The notes under the pieces are model-generated. The model was not told the origin of the DNA. It was given only the letters and a program-made list of their open reading frames with translations, and searched no databases. This document shows positions 34,188 through 42,498 of a DNA stretch of 64,000 bases, piece after piece (position 1 is the stretch's first letter; every line of letters begins with the position of its first letter). The translations under genes were made by a program, and so were the position numbers. Source of the DNA: Ureibacillus xyleni (GTDB taxonomy: Bacteria > Bacillota > Bacilli > Bacillales_A > Planococcaceae); assembly GCF_900217795.1 (NCBI RefSeq), contig NZ_OBMQ01000005.1, forward strand, positions 214,782 to 278,781, given 5' to 3'.

Positions 34188-34981
34188 TGGAAAAAATGAT
34201 ATTTGGTCGATTTATTCCAGGGGATTCGTTTGTTCATAGAATGGACCCACGCTCAAAATTACTATTTGTTTTTGCGTTTATTGTCATTGTTTTTTTAGCA
34301 AATAACGTTGCTACCTATGCGTTATTATTAGCCTTTACATTGTTTGTAATCTTAATGTCTAAAATCCGCTTATACTTTTTAATTAATGGATTAAAGCCGG
34401 TTATTATATTATTAATATTTACGTTTATGATTCATATTTTGTTTACTCGTGAAGGGGATATTATTTTCCAACTAGGCTTTTTTAAAGTGTATGAGGAAGG
34501 TTTAAGGCAAGGGATATTTATCTCAATCCGTTTCTTAGTTCTAGTCTTTATGACGTCTATTTTAACGCTAACAACGTCACCTATATCTATTACAGATGGG
34601 CTTGAGACATTGTTAAACCCATTAAAGAAAATAAAATTGCCAGTGCATGAGTTGGCGTTAATGATGTCTATTGCTTTACGTTTTATTCCAACGTTAATGG
34701 ATGAAACCGATAAAATTATGAAGGCACAAATGGCGCGTGGTTCGGATTTAAGTGCAGGGCCATTAAAAGACCGAATTAAAGCCGTTGTACCTTTGCTTGT
34801 ACCTCTCTTTGTTAGTGCGTTTAAACGTGCTGAAGATTTGGCTACAGCAATGGAGGTACGTGGATACCGTGGTGGTGAGGGCAGAACTCGTTATCGCCAA
34901 TTAAAATGGGATTGGCGTGATACAACAAGTTTAGCATCATTAGTAGTCGTAACAATTATTTTAGTAGTTTTACGTAACTAA
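34184..34981 (+). CDS. ecfT: Energy-coupling factor transmembrane protein EcfT
   Basis: EcfT links the two ATPases to interchangeable substrate-binding S components. The 265-residue membrane protein has about five hydrophobic segments and the coupling motif AQMARGSDLSAG (the A-R-G motif, about residues 183-194), with a second A-R-G-like match at AMEVRGYRGG. No S component is encoded nearby, which is normal for group II ECF transporters that serve several vitamins. Confidence 0.97.
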   Translation: MMEKMIFGRFIPGDSFVHRMDPRSKLLFVFAFIVIVFLANNVATYALLLAFTLFVILMSKIRLYFLINGLKPVIILLIFTFMIHILFTREGDIIFQLGFFKVYEEGLRQGIFISIRFLVLVFMTSILTLTTSPISITDGLETLLNPLKKIKLPVHELALMMSIALRFIPTLMDETDKIMKAQMARGSDLSAGPLKDRIKAVVPLLVPLFVSAFKRAEDLATAMEVRGYRGGEGRTRYRQLKWDWRDTTSLASLVVVTIILVVLRN

Positions 34982-34994
34982 CGAGGTGAAGTTG

Positions 34995-35735
34995 ATGAGG
35001 CGTTTAAAAGCAACGATTAGCTATGATGGGACACTTTTTGCAGGATACCAAGTACAACCAGGTGAACGCACTGTTCAGCTTGAAATTGAATCGGTATTAG
35101 CGAAAATGCATAAGGGAGAAAAAGTGCGGATAACAGCAAGTGGTCGGACGGATGCGCGTGTACACGCTACTGGCCAGGTAATTCATTTCGATACAACCTT
35201 AACTATTGCACACGATCGTTACAAAAAAGCGTTGAATGTTCAACTACCTCGTGATATTCGTGTTTTAGAGGTAGAGGAAGTATCAAGTGACTTTCACGCA
35301 AGATTCAGTGTAACAGGGAAACGTTACCGCTACATTTGGAATTGCGAGGAAGAACAAAGCCCATTTCGTAGGCATTTCTCAGTTGATACGAAAGGAATAA
35401 ACCCAGACGTTGAGAAAATGAATGAAGCTGCACAGTTTATCGTTGGTACACACGATTTTTCATGCTTTTGTGCAGCAAATACCAGTGTCGTTGATAAAGT
35501 GCGTACGGTGCATTCTCTAGCTTTTGAGAGGCATAATGAAGAGCTACATATGGTGATAGAAGGCAATGGCTTTTTATACAATATGGTACGAATTATTGCA
35601 GGTACTTTATGGGAAGTTGGTATCGGGAAACGGGAAGTAGCTAGTTTAAAAGATATTATAGCTTCCAAAGAACGAGGAAAAGCGGGCAAAACAGCGCCAG
35701 CACACGGTTTGTATTTAGAAAAGGTATTTTATTAA
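34995..35735 (+). CDS. truA: tRNA pseudouridine(38-40) synthase TruA
   Basis: TruA makes pseudouridine at positions 38-40 of the anticodon arm. The 246-residue product has the catalytic aspartate in ASGRTDARVHATGQ. Start codons at 34986 and 34992 are possible, but the ATG at 34995 is 8 bases after GAGG and gives the family start MRRLKATISYDGT. It follows ecfT by 13 bases. Confidence 0.97.
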   Translation: MRRLKATISYDGTLFAGYQVQPGERTVQLEIESVLAKMHKGEKVRITASGRTDARVHATGQVIHFDTTLTIAHDRYKKALNVQLPRDIRVLEVEEVSSDFHARFSVTGKRYRYIWNCEEEQSPFRRHFSVDTKGINPDVEKMNEAAQFIVGTHDFSCFCAANTSVVDKVRTVHSLAFERHNEELHMVIEGNGFLYNMVRIIAGTLWEVGIGKREVASLKDIIASKERGKAGKTAPAHGLYLEKVFY

Positions 35736-35782
35736 TAGCTATCGCATTAAAAAACAACTTTCCCAGGTGTGCAACTTTTTTC

Positions 35783-35811
35783 TTGACTAAACCCAAAAAA
35801 TATTATAAGAT
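35783..35811 (+). promoter_or_regulatory. Sigma-A promoter of rplM-rpsI
   Basis: TTGACT (35783-35788) and TAAGAT (35806-35811) are 17 bases apart, about 100 bases ahead of rplM. Confidence 0.7.
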
Positions 35812-35900
35812 GACATATGGTATTTTCATTACCAACCACAAATAAGCCCCGAAACTTATAAGTGATTATATAATGAAAAATAACGGTAATCGAATCGATT
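35812..35900 (+). promoter_or_regulatory. rplM leader (L13-leader type)
   Basis: The leader can form two exclusive long-range pairings: TTTTCATTA (35823-35831) with TAATGAAAA (35871-35879), or ATTACC (35828-35833) with GGTAAT (35885-35890), which is close to the AGGAGG at 35900. Bacillales are known to carry an L13 autoregulatory leader here. Switching between the two forms could alter access to the ribosome-binding site, which is my inference. Confidence 0.55.
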
Positions 35901-35914
35901 AGGAGGACAAATAA

Positions 35915-36352
35915 ATGCGTACAACATTCATGGCTAAAGGTCACGAAGTAGAGCGTAAATGGTTAGTAGTTGACGCAGAAGGCCAAACTCTTGGACGTTT
36001 AGCTTCTGAAGTAGCTTCAATCTTACGCGGTAAACATAAACCAACATTCACACCAAACGTTGACACAGGTGACCACGTAATCATCATCAATGCAGACAAA
36101 ATTGAATTAACAGGTAATAAATTAGAAGGTAAAATTTACTACCGCCACACTCAATTCGCAGGTGGTTTAAAAACACGTACTGCTGGCGAAATGAAAGAAA
36201 AATACCCACAACAAATGCTTGAATTAGCAGTTAAAGGTATGCTTCCTAAAAACTCTTTAGGTCGTAAAATGTTCACTAAACTTCACGTATACGCTGGAGC
36301 AGAACACCCACATGCAGCACAAAAACCGGAAAGCTACACGCTTCGCGGATAA
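35915..36352 (+). CDS. rplM: 50S ribosomal protein L13
   Basis: L13 is an early assembly protein of the 50S subunit and the likely repressor of its own operon. The 145-residue product begins [20 protein letters not shown] and has [20 protein letters not shown] near the C-terminus. It starts at an ATG behind AGGAGG and is followed by rpsI after 22 bases. Confidence 0.99.
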   Translation: MRTTFMAKGHEVERKWLVVDAEGQTLGRLASEVASILRGKHKPTFTPNVDTGDHVIIINADKIELTGNKLEGKIYYRHTQFAGGLKTRTAGEMKEKYPQQMLELAVKGMLPKNSLGRKMFTKLHVYAGAEHPHAAQKPESYTLRG

Positions 36353-36374
36353 TTAACTAGAGGAGGATATTCAC

Positions 36375-36767
36375 TTGGCACAAGTTCAATATATCGGCAC
36401 AGGTCGCCGTAAAAGTTCAGTAGCTCGCGTACGTTTAGTACCAGGCGAAGGCAAAATTGTTATTAACGATCGTAATATCGAAGACTACCTACCATTTGAA
36501 ACTTTACACTTAATCATCAACCAACCATTAGAAGCAACTCAAACTAAAGGTAGCTATGATGTATTTGTAAACGTAAACGGTGGTGGTTTCACTGGTCAAG
36601 CTGGTGCAATCCGTCATGGTATCGCTCGTGCGTTACTACAAGTTGACCCAGATTTCCGTCCAGCACTTAAATCTGCAGGTTTACTAACTCGTGACCCACG
36701 TATGAAAGAACGTAAAAAATACGGTCTTAAAGGTGCTCGTCGTGCGCCTCAGTTCTCAAAACGTTAA
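36375..36767 (+). CDS. rpsI: 30S ribosomal protein S9
   Basis: The C-terminal tail of S9 touches the P-site tRNA anticodon. The 130-residue product begins [19 protein letters not shown] and ends RRAPQFSKR. The start is TTG, unusual for such a highly expressed gene; AGGAGG at 36361-36366 gives 8-base spacing and no ATG is available nearby. Confidence 0.98.
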   Translation: MAQVQYIGTGRRKSSVARVRLVPGEGKIVINDRNIEDYLPFETLHLIINQPLEATQTKGSYDVFVNVNGGGFTGQAGAIRHGIARALLQVDPDFRPALKSAGLLTRDPRMKERKKYGLKGARRAPQFSKR

Positions 36768-36779
36768 TATGGCGTTTCA

Positions 36780-36817
36780 AGGCTCTTTTCTCTTCGGAGG
36801 AAAGGGTCTTTTTTTTC
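36780..36817 (+). terminator. Intrinsic terminator after rpsI
   Basis: CTCTTTTCTC and GAGGAAAGGG form a stem with G-U pairs around the tetraloop TTCG, followed by TCTTTTTTTT. Confidence 0.9.
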
Positions 36818-36894
36818 TGCATGATAATCGAAATGAGTAAAGAAATCAACTATAGTTCACTAATGGTTCACATGATGACAATGGGGGTATTAAT

Positions 36895-37455
36895 ATGATG
36901 GGAAACAATGCAGAATATTATGTTGAAAATCTACGGTATGTTATTAGGTCTGCAATGGAGAAGGATGCAAAGAGACTATCTGAAGTGAGATTACAAATAG
37001 ATGGGGAAACAGAGAATTTAGATCGAGAAAGAGGAGAAGCATACATAGATGAACAAGGCTTTATCCAACTCATTAAAGAGGATATAGAACACATTCATAA
37101 CTTATTTTTAGTTGCTGAAGTGGATGGAATGGTTGTGGGCTTTTCAAGATGTGAAGGGAACAAATTAAAGCGAACTTCCCATAAAGTAGAATTCGGAGTT
37201 TGTGTATTAAAAGATTTTTGGGGCTATGGTATTGGACAAAACCTTTTGAAGGAGTCTATTAAATGGGCAGATTTGAATGATATTAAAAAAATATATCTAA
37301 ACGTTCTTGAAACCAATGTTAAAGCTATAAAATTATACGAAAAGTATGGATTTGAAGTGGAAGGTGTTATAAAAAAGGACAAGCTATTATCTGACGGAAA
37401 CTATTATAATACCGTTATCATGGGAAGATTTAATTTGCATGAGGGTGAATTATGA
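36895..37455 (+). CDS. GNAT-family N-acetyltransferase
   Basis: This 186-residue protein has the GNAT acetyl-CoA site in FWGYGIGQNLLKE (motif A) and the typical C-terminal LNVLETNVKAIKLYEKYGFEVEG. The substrate is unknown. It is the first gene of the accessory stretch after rpsI. Its stop overlaps the next gene by four bases, so the two are probably cotranscribed. The start is the first of two adjacent ATG codons, behind GGGGG. Confidence 0.85.
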   Translation: MMGNNAEYYVENLRYVIRSAMEKDAKRLSEVRLQIDGETENLDRERGEAYIDEQGFIQLIKEDIEHIHNLFLVAEVDGMVVGFSRCEGNKLKRTSHKVEFGVCVLKDFWGYGIGQNLLKESIKWADLNDIKKIYLNVLETNVKAIKLYEKYGFEVEGVIKKDKLLSDGNYYNTVIMGRFNLHEGEL

Positions 37456-38015
37456 CTAAAATTGAAAAACGAAGAAAAGTAGTTTTAGATTTAGCTGTTA
37501 CTCTAGATGGTTTTATAGAAGGGAAAAATGGTGAAGTGGATTGGTGTATCATGGATCCAGGGATGGAGTTTCTTGATTTTTTAAATGGAATTGACATAAT
37601 TTTTTATGGTAGAAAAAGTTATGACTTATGGGGGCAATTTACTCCAGAAACAGATGCTCCAGTATTTGAAATAGAACTATGGAAAGCAGTGCATAGCAAA
37701 GAAAAATACGTGTTTTCTAAAACGCAAAAGGGAGCGGATAGTAAGGCAATATTTATTAATGACCAACTTGTTGAGGAAGTTAATAAACTAAAGAGTGTGA
37801 CAGGTAAAGACATCTGGTTATATGGCGGGGCGAATCTTATAACGACTTTTCTACAATTAGGACTTGTTGACGAATTTCGATTATCTATTCACCCAGTTAT
37901 TTTAGGAGATGGGAAACCCCTATTCGTTGGCTTACAAAATAGGTTGAATTTGAAATTAGTTAAGACAAAAAGATTTTCCTCAGGTGTTGTCCAGCTAATT
38001 TATCATTTAGAATAG
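37452..38015 (+). CDS. RibD C-terminal/dihydrofolate reductase-like protein
   Basis: The 187-residue protein has the fold signatures of the RibD_C/YwjB-YyaP group: VVLDLAVTLDGFIEG at the N-terminus, FYGRKSYDLW, LYGGANLITTFL and HPVILGDGKPLF. Members bind NADPH-like cofactors, but most have no defined substrate. It is coupled to the upstream GNAT gene by an ATGA overlap. Confidence 0.82.
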   Translation: MTKIEKRRKVVLDLAVTLDGFIEGKNGEVDWCIMDPGMEFLDFLNGIDIIFYGRKSYDLWGQFTPETDAPVFEIELWKAVHSKEKYVFSKTQKGADSKAIFINDQLVEEVNKLKSVTGKDIWLYGGANLITTFLQLGLVDEFRLSIHPVILGDGKPLFVGLQNRLNLKLVKTKRFSSGVVQLIYHLE

Positions 38016-38075
38016 GTTTGATTTTTATGTCTACGATCACCTCATTTTCTTCATACTATTGATGAGGTGGGAAAA

Positions 38076-39041
38076 TTGACAATTGTACGCTTAGGCTATG
38101 TTGCAATGAGTATGGAACTGAAGAACGCTTCCCCGTCTAAAACGATGACATTTGCACAATTTCAGAAAATCGATGATCGTGAGGCAGCAATACGTAAATT
38201 AGAACGAATTGCATTGGCTAATTTAGAAAATACCCACAGGCTACTGAAACATAATGCATCAAGAGATATTCATTTTTACCGTTTCACTTCGCATTTAATC
38301 CCATTAGCGAATCATGAGGAACTTACGGATTGGAATTATATGAAACCACTTAAAGAAAAGTTAAGTGAGCTTGGTGAGTTTGTCGCAAAACATCAGATGC
38401 GCGTTGACTTTCATCCAGATCATTTTGTTGTACTAAACTCTAACAAAACGGATGTATTGAAAAATTCCTTAAAAACTTTAAAAATGCATTATCTTATACT
38501 AAAGGGAATGAAAATTGACCCGATGCATCGTTGTGTATTACATGTTGGCGGGAATTATCAGGAAACGGAACAATCATTGGAGCGATTTGTGGACAATTGG
38601 ATGGAAGTTCCGAGGTCGATACAAAAAATGATTATGCTTGAAAATGACGATACATCTTTTACAATGGAGGACACTTTATATTTATGTGAAAAGTTAGGAA
38701 TTCCCTTTGTATTCGATTATCATCACCACCTTGCACATCATCAGAATGAAAATTGGCTGGAAAATTGGGATCGAGTGTTAGCAACCTGGCATAATTCATT
38801 ACTTCCTATTAAAATGCATATTTCAAGCCCGAAAAGTGAAGAACAATTTCGACATCACTCTGATTATGTTGATGTAAAGATGTTTTTTAGTTTTTTAAAG
38901 GAGATCAAAGGAACAATCCCTGAAATTCACTGTATGATTGAAGCTAAAAAGAAAGATGAAGCGCTCTTTACTTTGATGAAGCAAATTAAAAGAAGAGATG
39001 ATATTGAAAACATTGACGGATCTTCGTTTTATTTAAAATGA
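38076..39041 (+). CDS. uvsE: UV DNA damage endonuclease
   Basis: UvsE nicks DNA 5' to UV photoproducts and starts alternative excision repair. The 321-residue product follows B. subtilis UvsE/YwjD closely, with ASPSKTMTFAQF, FHPDHFVVL, LENDDTSFT, FVFDYHHHLAHH, HISSPKSEEQFRHHSDYVD and MIEAKKKDEA. These include the histidine, aspartate and glutamate residues of the TIM-barrel metal site. The TTG at 38076 is chosen because GAGGTG lies 6 bases before it and MTIVRLGYV matches the family start; the GTG at 38067 is inside that site. It sits next to a spore DNA-protecting protein gene, so a spore role is likely. Confidence 0.93.
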   Translation: MTIVRLGYVAMSMELKNASPSKTMTFAQFQKIDDREAAIRKLERIALANLENTHRLLKHNASRDIHFYRFTSHLIPLANHEELTDWNYMKPLKEKLSELGEFVAKHQMRVDFHPDHFVVLNSNKTDVLKNSLKTLKMHYLILKGMKIDPMHRCVLHVGGNYQETEQSLERFVDNWMEVPRSIQKMIMLENDDTSFTMEDTLYLCEKLGIPFVFDYHHHLAHHQNENWLENWDRVLATWHNSLLPIKMHISSPKSEEQFRHHSDYVDVKMFFSFLKEIKGTIPEIHCMIEAKKKDEALFTLMKQIKRRDDIENIDGSSFYLK

Positions 39042-39071
39042 ACATGTTTCACCCTATATTAGGACATTCTA
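39042..39071 (+). promoter_or_regulatory. Putative sigma-G promoter for the spore protein gene
   Basis: ACATG (39042-39046) fits four of five positions of the -35 consensus GHATR. CATTCTA (39065-39071) fits the -10 consensus CATNHTA fully, at an 18-base spacing. It lies 19 bases before the SASP start codon. Forespore expression is what the gene product requires. Confidence 0.55.
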
Positions 39072-39090
39072 AAATAAAGGAGTGAGATTC

Positions 39091-39351
39091 ATGGGGAGAA
39101 GAAGTCGTAATAAAATTTTAGTACCAGAAGCGAGACAAGGATTAGATGAACTAAAGGCAAAGGTTGCTGGTACAACAAATCCAGATCAAGCAAAGTTTGA
39201 AATTGCAGAAGAAATTGGTGTGCCTTTAAAAGAAGGTTATAACGGAAAACTTACCTCTGAAGAAGCAGGTAAAGTGGGTGGTCGTTTAGGTGGAAATATG
39301 GTGAAAGAACTAGTAAAAATGGCGCAAGAAAATTTAAAAAATAAGCAGTAA
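39091..39351 (+). CDS. Alpha/beta-type small acid-soluble spore protein
   Basis: Alpha/beta SASPs coat spore DNA and change its UV photochemistry; they are degraded by the GPR protease at germination. The 86-residue product has the cleavage-site motif FEIAEEIGVP and the C-terminal DNA-binding GKVGGRLGGNMVKELVKMA. It starts at the ATG behind AAAGGAGTG; an upstream GTG lies in that site. A terminator follows. The paralogue name cannot be assigned. Confidence 0.95.
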   Translation: MGRRSRNKILVPEARQGLDELKAKVAGTTNPDQAKFEIAEEIGVPLKEGYNGKLTSEEAGKVGGRLGGNMVKELVKMAQENLKNKQ

Positions 39352-39358
39352 TGATGTT

Positions 39359-39395
39359 AAAAGCTCTCGAAGCAAAAACGCTTGAGGGCTTTTTA
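39359..39395 (+). terminator. Intrinsic terminator after the spore protein gene
   Basis: AAAGCTCTCGAAGC and GCTTGAGGGCTTT pair around AAAAAC, followed by TTTTAATTTTT. Confidence 0.88.
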
Positions 39396-39439
39396 ATTTT
39401 TCATACATCTGAAAGTAACTTCGGTCGTCTATTATCTAA

Positions 39440-39611
39440 ATTGTTTGACAATTGAAGTTGATAGTTATACTCTATATAAAGTTAATAGTTTCTACCGTTT
39501 TAATAGTGTTATATGGGGAGATAGGGTTTTGGATTTTCACCCATTTCTACTATGACAAAATTAATGTATAGCGTTTTAAAAGCGTTATATAAGAAAAAGG
39601 TGGAAAGGAGG
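39440..39611 (+). promoter_or_regulatory. Upstream region of the penicillin acylase gene
   Basis: TTGACA (39445-39450) lies inside the inverted repeat ATTGT-TTG-ACAAT (39440-39452). A TATACT follows at 39466-39471, at a short 15-base spacing. The repeat may be an operator over a weak promoter. Further down, AAGGAGG (39605-39611) is a perfect ribosome-binding site with no real gene behind it, only a possible 9-codon peptide. The remaining bases up to 39666 show nothing else. Confidence 0.35.
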
Positions 39612-39666
39612 GTTGTGTTTTAAAGTTATATCATTTTCATAGTTTAATTAAAGGAAGGGGTTCTAT

Positions 39667-42381
39667 ATGAAGAAGAATGCTGTATTCGTCTTATTGCTTA
39701 GTTTAATGTTAGTTTTTACAACATTTCCACCTAGTTATGCTGCTGAGAATGAGAATTCAGTTGTCACAATTCATCGTGATGAGTATGGAGTACCACATAT
39801 TTATGCCAACTCAACTGAAGAATTATATAAGGCATATGGTTATGTTATGGCGCAAGACCGCTTGTTCCAACTTGAAATGTTCAAACGAGCAAATGAAGGG
39901 ACACTTTCTGCTGTGTTTGGAGAACAATATTTAAAACGCGATGAAACTATGCGTCGTGATGGTTACAACGACGAAGAAGTACAAAAGATGATTGATAAAA
40001 TGGACCCATTCGCTAGAAATATATTAAAAACCTTTGCAAGTGGGATTGATTCGTATGTGGTAGAAGCGATGAATAACCCAGGAGATAAACTTTCTAAAGA
40101 CTTCAAGGACTATGGTTTAGAACCTGAACGTTGGAGTGCGGTTGATGTGCTCCGTCTGTATATGGCTTCTATGACCGCCTTTATGGACCAGGAAACTGAG
40201 ATGACAAATGCCCAAATGTTAGCTAATTTAACTACACAGTTTGGCGAGGAAAAAGCTCAACAAATTTTCAACGACTATATTTGGGATAATGACCCGGACT
40301 CTCCTACTAGCATCAACTCTGAAGCTACTTTAGGTACATTTACGCCATTTGGGAGCAATACAACAAGTGATGCTGTAGTGAAAGCTGCTGAAGAACTGAA
40401 TGAAGATCGAATAGCGTTTCAACAGCAAACAGAAGAATTAGGATTGCCAACAAAAGTTGGTAGTAATGCTGTCATCATTGGTCCTACAAAATCTAAATCA
40501 GGTAATCCAATTATGTTTGGTGGACCTCAAGTTGGACTTACAGCACCTGGGTTTATTTATGAGGTAGGTCTTCATGGCCCAAACATTGATATTCAAGGGT
40601 CAAGTTTCATTGGCTATCCATTTATTATGTTTGGTGCGACACAAGACTTTTCAATGGGTGCAACTGCTGGATATGGGGATGTAGTCGATATTTTTGAAGA
40701 GAAACTAAATCCAAATAACCCTAGCCAGTATATGTTCAAAGGTGAATGGCGTAACTTTGAAAAGCAAACCGAAATAATTGAAGTAAAACAAAAGGATGGC
40801 ACAACGAAGAAAGTTTCTAAAGAATTTGAATACAGTGTTCATGGGCCAGTTATTTCAAAGGACCCTAAAAGTGGAGTTGCTTATACAAAAGCATGGACGT
40901 TCCGTGGTACAGAAGCTGATAGTTGGGCGGCATATTTAAGCATGAACTACGCTAAAAATGTGGATGACTTTGCTGAAGCTGCACGTGACTACACAATGAC
41001 ATTAGATTGGTTCTACGCAGACAAGGAAGGGAATATTGCATTCTTCCATACGAGCAAGTCTCCAATTCGTGATGAACGTGTAGATTGGCGTTTACCGACA
41101 CTAGGAACGGGCGAGTACGAATGGAAAGGTTTTAGAGACCCTAAGGACAACCCGTATGAAATAAATCCGGAAAGTGGTTTTATTACAGGGTGGAATAACA
41201 AACCATCTCAACATTGGAGTAATAATTCACAAAATAGTAGATGGGGCATTAATAACCGCGTTCACAAGTTTATTGATGGGATCAATGCGCGGGATTTACT
41301 AACTTTTGATGATGTAAACGAAATCAATTATGCAGCGAGCTTTGCAAACCTAGATGAAAAATGGTTTAAACCATACCTTTTAGAATTGCTATCGAAACAA
41401 GAAGGTTCTGTATACAAAGAGACACATAGTTTACTAGAAAAGTGGAATGGTTTAAATGAAGATGTGGACAAAGACGGCTATTATGATGCCACAGCTGCGG
41501 ATAGAATTTTAAATGCTTGGATCGCTCAACTGTCTAAAAATGTGATTGAGGATGATTATGCACAAGTGAATAAAGATTTACTTATTCACATTCTACAAGG
41601 AGAGAAATCAAATTTAAAACCTCAGTATGAATGGTTAAAAGAAAATAAATCGATTGAAAAACTAGCATTAGTAAGTTTTGACCAAGCAATGGTATCACTG
41701 AAAGAGAAATATGGCGATACAATTGAAAAATGGACGCCACAACCTATTCAGAAGCAAACCTTTGCGGGAGAGTCATGGATTGGATGGAAATATGGTGCTG
41801 GTGATGATACGGAATTTATCGTGATGAACCGAGGAAGTGAAAACCATTTTGTTGAGTTGACACCAGATGGCCCAATCGGAATGAACGTGACACCTCCAGG
41901 GCAAATTGGCTTCATTTCACAAAATGGAGAATATTCTCGGCATTATTCCGATCAAATTGACTTATATATCAATTTTGAATATAAGCAAATGTTGTTTAAT
42001 AAAGAGGATGTTTTAAAGAATGCGGTGAATACTTTGACGCTTGATTTTAGTAAGATTTCAATCGGTGAAGCTATAAATAAGGAAACTGGTAATGTAACAG
42101 TTTCAGGTTATATTGTAGGAAATGCGAAAAATGCAAAGAATATAGCATTAAAATCAAACTTCTATAACAATGGTAATCTTTTAATTGCAGATCAACCGAA
42201 TGAAACGGATGTTTCTAAGATGATGTTAGTGACATTAACTGGAGAAAACCAAAAATCGTATGGTTTAAAAGAAAACCCGAACAATCTCGGTAAGCTTATT
42301 GTAATTAAGGGTGAGCGCCATAAAGAGCAATATGGGATTGCCCAATTAATGAAAACAGAAGTGATAAGTATAGAAGAATAG
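39667..42381 (+). CDS. Secreted penicillin acylase with extra C-terminal domain
   Basis: This is an N-terminal nucleophile hydrolase of the penicillin G acylase family, which removes the acyl side chain of penicillins and related amides. Residues 1-25 are a signal peptide (cleavage after SYA or AYAA-type site). The alpha chain follows, and then KVGSNAVIIG, where Ser266 would become the new N-terminus of the beta chain. GGPQVGLTAPGFIYEVGLHG, GATAGYGDVVDIFEE and FITGWNNKPSQ align with the E. coli beta chain. The catalytic core ends near residue 780. About 120 further residues (VTVSGYIVGN ... LKENPNNLGKLIVIKGE) resemble the DUF6359/YhcR-type OB-fold and make this 904-residue protein longer than usual. 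It has its own terminator. The natural substrate is unknown. Confidence 0.92.
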   Translation: MKKNAVFVLLLSLMLVFTTFPPSYAAENENSVVTIHRDEYGVPHIYANSTEELYKAYGYVMAQDRLFQLEMFKRANEGTLSAVFGEQYLKRDETMRRDGYNDEEVQKMIDKMDPFARNILKTFASGIDSYVVEAMNNPGDKLSKDFKDYGLEPERWSAVDVLRLYMASMTAFMDQETEMTNAQMLANLTTQFGEEKAQQIFNDYIWDNDPDSPTSINSEATLGTFTPFGSNTTSDAVVKAAEELNEDRIAFQQQTEELGLPTKVGSNAVIIGPTKSKSGNPIMFGGPQVGLTAPGFIYEVGLHGPNIDIQGSSFIGYPFIMFGATQDFSMGATAGYGDVVDIFEEKLNPNNPSQYMFKGEWRNFEKQTEIIEVKQKDGTTKKVSKEFEYSVHGPVISKDPKSGVAYTKAWTFRGTEADSWAAYLSMNYAKNVDDFAEAARDYTMTLDWFYADKEGNIAFFHTSKSPIRDERVDWRLPTLGTGEYEWKGFRDPKDNPYEINPESGFITGWNNKPSQHWSNNSQNSRWGINNRVHKFIDGINARDLLTFDDVNEINYAASFANLDEKWFKPYLLELLSKQEGSVYKETHSLLEKWNGLNEDVDKDGYYDATAADRILNAWIAQLSKNVIEDDYAQVNKDLLIHILQGEKSNLKPQYEWLKENKSIEKLALVSFDQAMVSLKEKYGDTIEKWTPQPIQKQTFAGESWIGWKYGAGDDTEFIVMNRGSENHFVELTPDGPIGMNVTPPGQIGFISQNGEYSRHYSDQIDLYINFEYKQMLFNKEDVLKNAVNTLTLDFSKISIGEAINKETGNVTVSGYIVGNAKNAKNIALKSNFYNNGNLLIADQPNETDVSKMMLVTLTGENQKSYGLKENPNNLGKLIVIKGERHKEQYGIAQLMKTEVISIEE

Positions 42382-42389
42382 GTATTATT

Positions 42390-42421
42390 AAGCTGTCCGG
42401 ATTGTTTCGGGCAGTTTTTTT
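42390..42421 (+). terminator. Intrinsic terminator after the acylase gene
   Basis: CTGTCCG (42393-42399) pairs with CGGGCAG (42408-42414, one G-U pair), followed by seven T residues. Confidence 0.85.
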
Positions 42422-42498
42422 AATTCCTTAGATAATAGAAATTTATAAAATAAAATGGTAATAATAGGATTAAACTTAAATCGAAAGTAGAGGGTAAA

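Noticed and set aside
35757..35783. CAACTTTCC ... CAACTTTTTT after truA as a terminator
   Set aside because: The two copies are direct repeats and not complementary, so no stem can form.
38029..38058. GTCTA-N18-CATACTA as a sigma-G promoter for uvsE
   Set aside because: The match is good, but transcription would start inside the ribosome-binding site at 38064-38069, leaving almost no leader. Not listed as a feature.
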